Source: CAVUBL01 sp963837945
Lineage (GTDB): Bacteria; Acidobacteriota; Thermoanaerobaculia; Multivoradales; DATKCC01
NCBI GenBank assembly: GCA_963837945.1
Contig: CAWIQD010000007.1
Span: 248,001-312,000, forward strand
DNA length: 64,000 bases
Reading direction: 5' to 3'
Numbering within the stretch: the stretch's first letter is position 1; each line of letters opens with the position of its first letter. Under the pieces are notes generated by a model that saw nothing but the letters and a program-made list of their open reading frames with translations, did no database searches and was not told where the DNA came from. The position numbers were made by a program, and so were the translations under genes. Below are positions 41,901 to 49,516 of this stretch, one piece after another.

Positions 41901-43090
41901 TGGAGCCCGAACAGGACCTGGACGATCGGCGCGTGGGCGAGCCCCCGCTCCGGGTGCAGCTCCTCGACCAGGCGCTCGAACGGGACGGCGTGCTCCTGCG
42001 CCTCGAGGAAGCCGGCGGCGGTGCGCTCGAGGAGCTCCGAGAAGGTCGGATCGTCCGCGAGGTCGCCCCGGAGCGGCAGGGTGTTCACGAACATCCCGAC
42101 CAGGCCCTCGAAGTCCCGGCGGGGCCGGTTCGCGACCGGCGTCCCGACCACCGGCGAGTCGTTTCCCGTGGCGCGGGCGAGCTGGGCATGGAAGGCGGCG
42201 AGGAGCACCGCGAAGAGGGTCGCCTTGGCCTCGCGGGCGAGCCCCGAGAGCGACTGGACGAGCTCGGAAGGCCAGGCGAAGAGCAGGTGAGCTCCCCGCC
42301 GGTCCTGCCTCGCGGGCGGCACCGGCCGATCGGTGGGTAGCGGCAGGACCGCCGGCGCCCCCGCCAGGCGCCGGCTCCAGAACCGCAGGTCCTCGGCCAG
42401 GCGCGGGCTCGCGAGCCGCTCGGCCTCCCAGGCGACGAAGTCGGCATAGGTGGCGGGAAGCGGAGGAAGGGGCGACGCCAGGCCGCGAACGGCCGCGGCG
42501 TAGAGGGCGGAGAGCTCGCCGAGGATGACTCCGATCGACCAGCCGTCGACCACGATGTGGTGGAACACTCCCACCAGCAGGTGGTCCTCCGGCGCAAGGC
42601 GGACCAGGGCCATGCGCAGGAGGCGATCGCGCGCCAGGTCGAACGGACGCCGGGCGGCGGCCGCGGCGAGCGCGCGCGCCTCCGCCTCGGCCCGGTCCGG
42701 CGGCAGGTTCCGCAGGTCGACGACCGCCGGGACCCGCCCGGCGCCGCCCACGGCCGTCTGCACCGGCTCCCCGGCTTCGACCGAGAAGCGGCTGCGCAGG
42801 GGCTCGTGGCGACGGACGATCTCGCGCAGCCCCACGGCGAGGGCCCGCGCATCGAGGGCGCCGCGCAGCCGGACCGGCATGGGTACGTTGTAGGCCGCGA
42901 CGCCGGGGGTGAGCCGGTCGAGGAACCAGAGGCGCCGCTGCGCGGACGAGAGAGGACGGCCGCGGCGGCCGCCGGCCTGTGCCGGCGGCGCTTCCGGCGC
43001 CTCGGGCCGGAGCGGCGCGGGCTTCTTGGCCTTCCCCAGCCGGCGGACCAGGCGGCTGAGCTCCTCCCGCGACAGGTTGCCGGCCTTCAA
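27990..43090 (-). CDS. Nonribosomal peptide synthetase NRPS-1, four C-A-T modules plus sulfotransferase and thioesterase (two apparent frameshifts)
   Basis: About 5,030 residues once reading frame is restored. Approximate domains on the DNA: C 42960-41750, A 41660-40050, T 39990-39760; C 39730-38420, A 38400-36790, T 36750-36450; C 36420-35130, A 35110-33500, T 33450-33190; C 33160-31860, A 31840-30210, T 30130-29975; sulfotransferase 29900-28930; thioesterase 28850-27995. All four C domains keep HHxxxDG. Codes by eye: DALWLGGTFK (modules 1 and 3, Val-like), DVWHVSLIEK (module 2, Ser-like), DLDSVGFISK (module 4, unknown). TTG start at 43090 with AGGAG upstream, 6 bases after the ADOP permease stop. 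The frame breaks at 31847-31849 and 29970-29975; each needs one base removed. Module 4 carries GGDS with no epimerase. Translationally coupled to NRPS-2. Confidence 0.92.
33486..35145 (-). repeat. A-domain repeat A, copy 1 (module 3 of NRPS-1)
   Basis: 1,660 bases matching 40041-41700 with no length change that I can see and only a handful of substitutions. Examples are GTTGACGAGC against GTTGAGGAGC near 34385/40940, and GTGCGCCACC against GTGCGTCACC near 34511/41066. It covers the end of the C domain, the entire A domain and the NGKVDRRALPDP end. Confidence 0.9.
40041..41700 (-). repeat. A-domain repeat A, copy 2 (module 1 of NRPS-1)
   Basis: Partner of 33486-35145 at a constant offset of 6,555 bases. 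Both copies encode the Val-like code DALWLGGTFK. Identity stops abruptly at both borders, where the neighbouring C and T domains are clearly diverged. Confidence 0.9.
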
Positions 43091-43096
43091 GCGCTC

Positions 43097-45529
43097 CTAC
43101 TCCTGCCGCAGGGCCGAGACCGGGTCCGTCTTGAGGGCCCGGCGAGTGGGCTGGTAGGCGGCCACCAGGGCCAGGCCGAGAAGGAGCAGCACCACCACGG
43201 CGAAGGTGGCGGGGTCCCTCGAGCTGACGCCGAACAGCAAGCCCGACACCAGCCGCGAGGAGGCGAGGGCGGCCAGCCCTCCCAGGGCGACGCCGACCGC
43301 CGCCACGCCCAGGCTCTGCCCGACCACCATGCGCACGATGCTCCAGCGTGCGGCGCCCAGCGCCAGGCGGATACCGATCTCGCCCGAACGCTGGGTCACC
43401 GAGTACGCGACCACGCCATAGACCCCCACCGTCACCAGGGCGAGGGCGACCAGGCCGAAGGCGCCCATCAGCCAGGCGAACGAACGCCGGCCGGCCATCG
43501 ACTCCTCGAGGACCGCCTGCATCGGCCGCAGGCTGTCGATCGGCTGGTCGGGGTCGATCGACCACACCGCGTTGCGCACGTCGCCCACCAGCCGCAGGGG
43601 ATCTCCCCGCGTCTCGAGCACGGCCGCGAAGAACGGGAAGGCCGCCTGCGGATAGGGCGTGTAGACGTGCTCGCGGGCGGCGGCTTCGAGCCCCAGGGCC
43701 TTGACGCTCCCCACCACGCCGACCACCGTTCGCCACCGGGCGACGTTGCCGGGCCTGCCGGTGAGCTTGAGCTGCTTGCCGAGCGGGTTCTGGCCCGGCC
43801 AGTAGCGGTCGGCCAGGCTCTGGTCCACCACCGCCACCGGCGGCCCGTCGGCGTCGTCGGTGGCGCGGAACGTCCGCCCGCGCAGCAACGGGATGTCCAT
43901 CGCCTCGAAGTAGCCGGGGCTCGCGGGACGCCAGTCGACCGACGGCGTGGCCTCGCCCGGCTCGAGGGCGTACCCCTCGAAGTCGGTCTCGACCGCGAAG
44001 CGCCGGCTGCCGAGCGGCAGCTCGTTGACCGTGCCCGCCGCCTCGACGCCGGGGATCGCGCGCAGGCGATCGAGGAGCTCCTGGTAGAAGCCCACGTACA
44101 GGTGGCGCTCGGGGTACTTGGCGGGCGAGAGGAAGACCTCGAAGGTCAGCACGTCGTGGCCGTCGAAGCCCGGGGGGACCTGGCGCAGCTCGAGGTAGCT
44201 GCGGATCATCAGGCCGGCGCCGACCAGCGCCAGGGTGGCGACCGCCACCTCGGCGAGGACCAGGGCGCCGCGCAGCCGGCGGCCCCCGGAGGCCGACGAC
44301 GCCCGCGCTTCCTCGCCCTCCTTGAAGGCCGTCTGGAGATCGGGGCGCGAGGCCCGCAGCGCAGGAAGCAGGCCGGCCGCAATCCCCACCACCAGCGAGA
44401 CGCCGGCGGTGAACGCCAGCACCCGCAGGTCGACCGACACCTCCTCGAGCCGCGGGATCGCTCCGGGATTGATGCGGGTGAACGCGCGCACTCCCCACCA
44501 GGCGAGCAGGAGGCCGGCGCCGCCGCCGACGGCGGCGAGCAGCAGGCTCTCTCCCAGGAGACCCCGGATCAGGTCGCCCCGGGTCGCCCCGAGCGCCGAG
44601 CGCACCGCGAGCTCGCGTCCCCGTACCGTGGCCTGGGCGAGCATCAGGTTGATCACGTTGACGCAGGCGATGAGGAGCACGAGGGCGGCCAGCCCGAAGA
44701 GGGCGACCAGCTTGGTCCCGACGTCTCCCACCACCTCCTCGGTGATCGGGACGACGTTCAGCCCGAAGCCGCTCTTGACCGGATAGACGTCCGGGTACTC
44801 GCGCTCGAAGCGGCGCACGAGGGCGTCCAGCTCGGTCTGGGCGCCGGCCAGGCCGACCCCCGGCGCCAGGCGCCCGAGCACCGACAGGCCGCGGAAGTCC
44901 CGGCTCCCCAGGTGGGCGCGGTCGAGGGCGAGGGGCACCCAGATCTCGAACGGCTTCTCGGTCCCCAGCCGGAATCCCTCCGGCAGCACGCCGACCACGG
45001 TGTAGGGCAGGTCGTTGAGCCGGAGCTGCCGTCCGATCACCCCGGGGTCGCCGCCGAAGCGCTGGCGCCAGAACCCGTAGCTCAGAACGACCACCTGATC
45101 CCGACCGGCCTGGTCCTCGTCCTCCGTGAAGGCCCGGCCGAGGACGGGCTGGACCCCGAGCACGGTGAACAGCCCGGCCGACGCCCGCGCCGCGAGCAGG
45201 CGCTCAGGCCGGTCGAGACCGGTCGAGTTGAGGTAGGAGGAGCGGAAGGCCCCGAGACCGGCGAACGAGCGGGTCAGGTCGCGGAAGTCGAGAAACTCGG
45301 CGCCCGAGGAGGGCTGGCGCATCATGTTCAGCGACTCGACCCGCCCCCAGATCGCCACCACCCGGTCCGGATCGCGGAACGGCAGGTCGCGGAGCAGGAC
45401 GCCGTCGATCAGGCTGAAGACCGCGGTGTTGGCGCCGATCCCCAGGGCCAGGCAGGCGACCACCGCGGAGGTCACACCGGGGTGCTTGCCGAGTCGCCGC
45501 AGGGATTTACGCAGATCGCGAAGTACCAT
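43097..45529 (-). CDS. ADOP-family FtsX/MacB-like permease, first gene of the NRPS operon
   Basis: 810-residue inner-membrane permease with two MacB-periplasmic-core plus FtsX units in tandem. The first begins after MVLRDLRKSLRRLGKHPG with a membrane segment at about residues 18-40, and its FtsX half contains ELAVRSALGATRGDLIRGLL. The second FtsX half contains EIGIRLALGAARWSIVRMVV and ends PTRRALKTDPVSALRQE. This duplicated layout with no ATPase gene alongside is the hallmark of Acidobacterial duplicated orphan permeases. The stop is 6 bases before the NRPS-1 start, so it is almost certainly co-transcribed. A role in exporting the peptide or in self-protection is inferred from position only. 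Confidence 0.9.
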   Translation of the reverse strand: MVLRDLRKSLRRLGKHPGVTSAVVACLALGIGANTAVFSLIDGVLLRDLPFRDPDRVVAIWGRVESLNMMRQPSSGAEFLDFRDLTRSFAGLGAFRSSYLNSTGLDRPERLLAARASAGLFTVLGVQPVLGRAFTEDEDQAGRDQVVVLSYGFWRQRFGGDPGVIGRQLRLNDLPYTVVGVLPEGFRLGTEKPFEIWVPLALDRAHLGSRDFRGLSVLGRLAPGVGLAGAQTELDALVRRFEREYPDVYPVKSGFGLNVVPITEEVVGDVGTKLVALFGLAALVLLIACVNVINLMLAQATVRGRELAVRSALGATRGDLIRGLLGESLLLAAVGGGAGLLLAWWGVRAFTRINPGAIPRLEEVSVDLRVLAFTAGVSLVVGIAAGLLPALRASRPDLQTAFKEGEEARASSASGGRRLRGALVLAEVAVATLALVGAGLMIRSYLELRQVPPGFDGHDVLTFEVFLSPAKYPERHLYVGFYQELLDRLRAIPGVEAAGTVNELPLGSRRFAVETDFEGYALEPGEATPSVDWRPASPGYFEAMDIPLLRGRTFRATDDADGPPVAVVDQSLADRYWPGQNPLGKQLKLTGRPGNVARWRTVVGVVGSVKALGLEAAAREHVYTPYPQAAFPFFAAVLETRGDPLRLVGDVRNAVWSIDPDQPIDSLRPMQAVLEESMAGRRSFAWLMGAFGLVALALVTVGVYGVVAYSVTQRSGEIGIRLALGAARWSIVRMVVGQSLGVAAVGVALGGLAALASSRLVSGLLFGVSSRDPATFAVVVLLLLGLALVAAYQPTRRALKTDPVSALRQE

Positions 45530-45858
45530 GTCGCCTGTCCAGCAGGTCCAGGTTCCTCCGCCACGCCCTCCCCCGGAGGCCTCGCCGGCCGCAATCCCTT
45601 CCGGGCCCCGCCGGGAGCGAAGCCCGAAAACACGCTTCAGAGAGTACGGGGATCAGACCGCCGCGGCGGAACCAATTCTACGGTGCGTCTGAGCGCTGAA
45701 GCGGGACAGTCCGAGCAAAATTCTGAATGCACGTCGTCCCGGTGGTGCAGGAGCGCTGCACTACAGGGAGGAATACGAGCTGTCACCAGGGGGCCGGGTG
45801 TCTGGCCCCGCCTCACATTATACGCATTGAATGAACAAATGGTTTGGAGGAAACCCGA
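45530..45858. promoter_or_regulatory. 329-base divergent promoter region of the NRPS operon and the CRTAC1 gene
   Basis: On the minus strand a perfect TATAAT lies at 45817-45822, but no good -35 box is found 16-18 bases upstream. Transcription from it would give the ADOP/NRPS mRNA a leader of about 280 bases. A second weak -10 (TAGAAT) lies nearer the gene, around 45675. On the plus strand the same AT-rich patch (CATTATACG) could serve the CRTAC1 gene. A hairpin GGGGCC/GGCCCC lies at about 45789-45808. The local AT content contrasts with the surroundings. Confidence 0.4.
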
Positions 45859-48033
45859 ATGAGACGACCTGCGTTTGCCCTCCACACGCTCTGCTGTACG
45901 GCACTGACGGCCTTGATCGCGTGGAGCCCCGCGCTCGCCGACGGCGGCGTCACCTTCACCGACATCGCCCAGGGCGGCGGAGCGGGCATCACCTACCACC
46001 GGACCCGGTCGCCCCAGGACCAGATCCGGGACGACATCATCGACGGCACCCCGATCGACGTGAACCTCTACCTGGCCGTCACCCGGCCGAACAGCGATCA
46101 GAAGGGGCGGGGGGCGCCGGGCGTCGCGATCTTCGATTACGACAACGACGGCGACCTGGACATCTACGTGACCAACGGTCCGGGCACGCCCAACAGCCTC
46201 TACTCGAACCAGCTCGTCGAGAGCGGGTCGACGTCGTTCGTCGACGTGGCGGCCGCCGCCGGGGTGCAGGACGCCGCCCAGGACTCCTCCGGCGTCTGCT
46301 TCGGCGACATCGACAACGACGGCGACGAAGACCTCTACGTGCTCGGCGTCGGCGAGCCCCATCGCCTGTTCGAGAACAACGGCGACGGCACCTTCACCGA
46401 CATCACCGGCCCGGCCAACGCCGGCGGCGGGAACCGGCACAGCGCCGGATGCAGCTTCGGCGACGTCAACAACGACGGCCTGCTCGACGTGGTCATCGCC
46501 AACACCTACGAGGGCTGCGACAACCCGGTCAATCCCATCACCGGCGAGCACTACCCCTGCTCGTGGGACGGCGATCCGGACAGCCCGGCCCAGAGCGGTT
46601 GGGAGCAGCGCATCCCGACCTTCGGCGGCCAGGATGGCCCCGTCTACTCGCTCAACGAGCCGAACACCCTGCTGGTCAACACCGGGGGCAACCACTTCGT
46701 CGACGACAGCGACGCGTCCGGGATCGCGGCCGCCTCCCACCTGACCGACACCGGCCTGAGCACCGGCGCCTTCACCTGGGCGATCGCCATGTGGGACTAC
46801 AACGAGGACGGCAACATCGACGTTCAGGCGGCCGACAACCAGGGCGGGGCCACCGTCCCCGCCGGGCTCCTCCGCCTCTACCACAACGACGGCTCCGGGA
46901 GCTTCAACGAGGTCACCGCGGCCACCGGCCTCGACACCGGCGACCCGGCGGACCTCGGCGGGTGGATGGGTCTCTCGGTCGCGGACTTCAACTGCGACGG
47001 CCGGATGGACTTCTTCGCCACCAACCTGGGCAGCTACGTCGGCGGTCCCTTGCTCACCTCCCGGTGGTTCCTCCAGAACCCGGACGGCACCTTCACCAGC
47101 AGCATCGGCGACCTCCAGCGCACGCCGTTCGGCTGGGGCACCTCGACTCTGGACTACGACAACGACGCCGACGCCGACATCATCTTCCACGGCGGCAACG
47201 ACATCAACAACCTGATCCTGGCCGACAACCCGGGGGTGCTGCTCCAGAACAAGGGGGTCTGCTCCGGCGACTTCGCCTACGACGGCGGCGCCCTGCTCGA
47301 GGACCATCGCCTCCGCAACGTCCAGGGTGTGGCGATTGGCGATCTGAACGGCGACGGCTTCGACGACATCGTCTCGGTGTCGAGCTTCGACATCGTGCCG
47401 ACGGCGACCTACCTGCCCGCCTACCTGCTGGCCGGCGGCCCGGCGAGCCCGCCCTCACCGTTCGACTCCGTGTCGAGGTTCCAGAACATCCTCACCAGCC
47501 GGACCATGCCGGGCTTCATCGTGCCGGTCAACCCGCTGCCCGACCTGCCCGACGGCACCTTGGCCGTCGAGCTCAACAGCGCCGACAACGGCAACCACTG
47601 GGGCAAGGTGAAGCTGCTCGGCAGCGCCGGCACCCTGGCGGGCGGCACGGTCAACCGCGACGGCATCGGCTCGTCGGTCTCGGTCACCCCGGCCGGCGGG
47701 CCGACCGCGGCCTACCAGGTCCTGGGCGGATCGAGCTACGCCTCCGAGGATGCGCTCGCCAGAGCCTTCGGCCTGGGCTCGGCCGACTCGGCCACCGTCG
47801 ACGTCCTCTGGCCGGGCGGCATCCGCAACCGGCTCTACGGCCTCCAGGCGGGCGAGACGGTGACCCTTCCCCACATCCCGTGCAGCTACGACGGGAGCTG
47901 GACGAACCGCGGCCAGTACACCGCTTGCGTCATGCAGGCCCTCAACGCCTACAAGCACGCGGGCCTGATCACCGCCGCCCAGCGCAACCGCTTGCGCGAC
48001 AGTGCCTGGCAGGCTTACGACGACAGCCACTGA
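45859..48033 (+). CDS. Secreted CRTAC1-like protein with FG-GAP/VCBS repeats and ASPIC/UnbV domain
   Basis: 724 residues from the ATG at 45859, chosen because GGAGG lies 8 bases upstream. A signal peptide occupies about residues 1-27 (ending SPALA). The middle is a set of FG-GAP/VCBS repeats with calcium-binding DxDxDG motifs: FDYDNDGDLDIYV, GDIDNDGDEDLYV, GDVNNDGLLDVVI, YNEDGNIDV and DLNGDGFDDI. These would form a beta-propeller. The C-terminal ASPIC/UnbV part includes GIGSSVSVTPAGG and VDVLWPGGIRNRL. Such proteins are usually secreted or surface-bound and of unknown substrate. It is divergent from the NRPS operon and ends in its own terminator. It is the only other gene in the island. Confidence 0.85.
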   Translation: MRRPAFALHTLCCTALTALIAWSPALADGGVTFTDIAQGGGAGITYHRTRSPQDQIRDDIIDGTPIDVNLYLAVTRPNSDQKGRGAPGVAIFDYDNDGDLDIYVTNGPGTPNSLYSNQLVESGSTSFVDVAAAAGVQDAAQDSSGVCFGDIDNDGDEDLYVLGVGEPHRLFENNGDGTFTDITGPANAGGGNRHSAGCSFGDVNNDGLLDVVIANTYEGCDNPVNPITGEHYPCSWDGDPDSPAQSGWEQRIPTFGGQDGPVYSLNEPNTLLVNTGGNHFVDDSDASGIAAASHLTDTGLSTGAFTWAIAMWDYNEDGNIDVQAADNQGGATVPAGLLRLYHNDGSGSFNEVTAATGLDTGDPADLGGWMGLSVADFNCDGRMDFFATNLGSYVGGPLLTSRWFLQNPDGTFTSSIGDLQRTPFGWGTSTLDYDNDADADIIFHGGNDINNLILADNPGVLLQNKGVCSGDFAYDGGALLEDHRLRNVQGVAIGDLNGDGFDDIVSVSSFDIVPTATYLPAYLLAGGPASPPSPFDSVSRFQNILTSRTMPGFIVPVNPLPDLPDGTLAVELNSADNGNHWGKVKLLGSAGTLAGGTVNRDGIGSSVSVTPAGGPTAAYQVLGGSSYASEDALARAFGLGSADSATVDVLWPGGIRNRLYGLQAGETVTLPHIPCSYDGSWTNRGQYTACVMQALNAYKHAGLITAAQRNRLRDSAWQAYDDSH

Positions 48034-48079
48034 GCACCGCCCGGCCGGGGCCCTCCGGGGTCCCGGCCACTAGATTCGA

Positions 48080-48112
48080 GGGCGGCCCCCGCGCGGGGGC
48101 CGCCCTTTGCTC
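48080..48112 (+). terminator. Terminator after the CRTAC1 gene
   Basis: The arms GGGCGGCCCCC (48080-48090) and GGGGGCCGCCC (48095-48105) form a perfect 11-bp stem with a 4-base loop, followed by TTTGCT. It may also stop transcripts coming from tRNA-Gly on the minus strand, although that side has a poor T-run. Confidence 0.7.
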
Positions 48113-48173
48113 ATCCGCCGCCGGAAATCAAGGCAGTACGCCTGTCCTACTTGGAGCTCGTGAGGAGAAACGA

Positions 48174-48248
48174 TGGAGCGGGAGACGGGATTCGAACCCG
48201 CGACCAACAGCTTGGAAGGCTGTGACTCTACCCCTGAGTTACTCCCGC
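48174..48248 (-). tRNA. tRNA-Gly (anticodon TCC)
   Basis: 75 bases with encoded CCA. The acceptor stem GCGGGAG pairs with CTCCCGC. The anticodon loop CTTCCAA has stem ACAGC/GCTGT. The T-arm has GGTTCGAATCC. It is the last of the three-tRNA cluster, and its 3' end faces the NRPS island. Confidence 0.97.
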
Positions 48249-48258
48249 GACAGGTGGG

Positions 48259-48345
48259 TGGTGGAGGTGGATGGATTCGAACCACCGTAGGCGTTCCGCC
48301 GGCAGATTTACAGTCTGCTGCCTTTGACCGCTCGGCCACACCTCC
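48259..48345 (-). tRNA. tRNA-Tyr (anticodon GTA)
   Basis: 87 bases with a long variable arm and encoded CCA. The acceptor stem GGAGGTG pairs with CACCTCC. The anticodon loop CTGTAAA has stem GCAGA/TCTGC. It lies 10 bases upstream of tRNA-Gly. Confidence 0.97.
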
Positions 48346-48387
48346 ATGAGTGTCAAGCACCTCGAGCTGGGACGCCGGGACGGGGCC

Positions 48388-48463
48388 TGGAGCCGGCACC
48401 CGGATTCGAACCGAGGACCTACGGTTTACAAGACCGTCGCTCTACCGACTGAGCTATGCCGGC
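48388..48463 (-). tRNA. tRNA-Thr (anticodon TGT)
   Basis: 76 bases with encoded CCA. The acceptor stem GCCGGCA pairs with TGCCGGC. The anticodon loop CTTGTAA has stem ACGGT/ACCGT. It is first in the order Thr(TGT)-Tyr-Gly, the order found in the E. coli tufB operon. Confidence 0.97.
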
Positions 48464-48523
48464 GGGTCTCCCCGACGACCTCGGCCGCGGTCCGAGCCCG
48501 TCACCCCCTCGGGGCGAACGCGA

Positions 48524-48552
48524 AGTCTAGCGGACCCCCAAGACCCTGACAA
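48524..48552 (-). promoter_or_regulatory. Promoter of the tRNA-Thr-Tyr-Gly cluster
   Basis: On the minus strand, TTGTCA (48547-48552) and TAGACT (48524-48529) are separated by 17 bases. The predicted start is about 55 bases before tRNA-Thr(TGT). By synteny this would be the ancestral promoter of the whole tRNA-tuf operon. Confidence 0.65.
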
Positions 48553-48604
48553 CCCCTGGCCGGCCCGGGCCCTCGCCGCGTGAGCAACCGCGCCCCGCTC
48601 CGGC

Positions 48605-49345
48605 CTATTCCCCCGAGCGCTGCCGGATCGCCTCGTAGAGGATCGCCGCCACCGCGGTCGCCAGGTTGAGGGACTCGACCCGCCCGCGCATGGGCAGGCC
48701 GACCAGGTCGTCGCAGAGCTCTCGGGTCAGGCGGCGCAGCCCCTTCTCCTCGCCGCCGAAGACCAGCACGACCCGGCCGCGGAGGTCGATCTCCCAGGGC
48801 GGCCGGCCGCCGGCCGCGGCGCCGTAGACCCAGAAGCCCTCGTCCTTCAGGCGGCGGAGGGTCTCGGCCGAGTTGGTGACCCGCTCGACCGGCTGCCACT
48901 CGGCGGCGCCCGCCGAGGCCTTGACCGCCGCCGGCGAGAGGGGCGCGGAGCCGCGGTCCCGCACCAGGACCCGCCCGACGCCGGCCCCCTCGCAGACCCG
49001 GAGCAGGGCCCCCAGGTTGCGCGGGTCCTGCACGTCTTCCACCAGCACCAGCAGGTCCGGATCGCCGACGGAAACGGCCGGGGCCTCCCGTCCGCCAGCA
49101 GCGCGGCGCCCTTCCACGGCCTCTGCCGCGAGCTCCGCCAGGAAGCCGTTGTGCGGGGCGCCGCCGGCGAGCTCGTCCAGGCGCCGGCGCTCGGCCGTCT
49201 CGCAGGGGACGCCCGCGCGCCGGCAGAGCTCCTCGATCTCCCGGCGCCGCCCGCCGCCGCGACCGCCCGCCACCAGCACCCGGGCGAGCGCCTCCGGACG
49301 ACCGCGCAGGGCCTCGCGCACCGGGTGGAAGCCGTAGATCCGCAC
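48605..49345 (-). CDS. rlmB: 23S rRNA 2'-O-ribose methyltransferase, TrmH/SpoU family
   Basis: 246 residues from the GTG at 49345, which gives the expected start RIYGFHPVREALRG. The N-terminal SpoU substrate-binding domain leads to the knotted SPOUT methyltransferase domain. Motifs are LVLVEDVQDPRNLGALLR (motif 1), VLVFGGEEKGL (motif 2) and MRGRVESLNLATAVAAILYE (motif 3, with the SAM-binding Ser-Leu-Asn). Members of this family methylate G2251 of 23S rRNA; equivalence here is by similarity. A longer open frame up to 49423 exists, but its extra residues look non-coding. Sits just before the tRNA cluster. Confidence 0.9.
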   Translation of the reverse strand: MRIYGFHPVREALRGRPEALARVLVAGGRGGGRRREIEELCRRAGVPCETAERRRLDELAGGAPHNGFLAELAAEAVEGRRAAGGREAPAVSVGDPDLLVLVEDVQDPRNLGALLRVCEGAGVGRVLVRDRGSAPLSPAAVKASAGAAEWQPVERVTNSAETLRRLKDEGFWVYGAAAGGRPPWEIDLRGRVVLVFGGEEKGLRRLTRELCDDLVGLPMRGRVESLNLATAVAAILYEAIRQRSGE

Positions 49346-49516
49346 GGCGCGGACGATAGCACCGGGCGGCCGACGGCCTGATCGGACGGCGACCGGTCCC
49401 CGGCCGTGCCCCGCTCCCACCACCTCTCGTCGCCGCCGTCATGGGCATCGCCGCGGCCTTCCCCTTAGTCTCCGAGGTCGCCAAGCACTGGTTCTTCCAC
49501 CGCTCCCGGCCGGACG

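Noticed and set aside
14592..48173. Search for an integrase, transposase or direct repeats flanking the NRPS island
   Set aside because: None seen. The insertion claim rests on synteny only.
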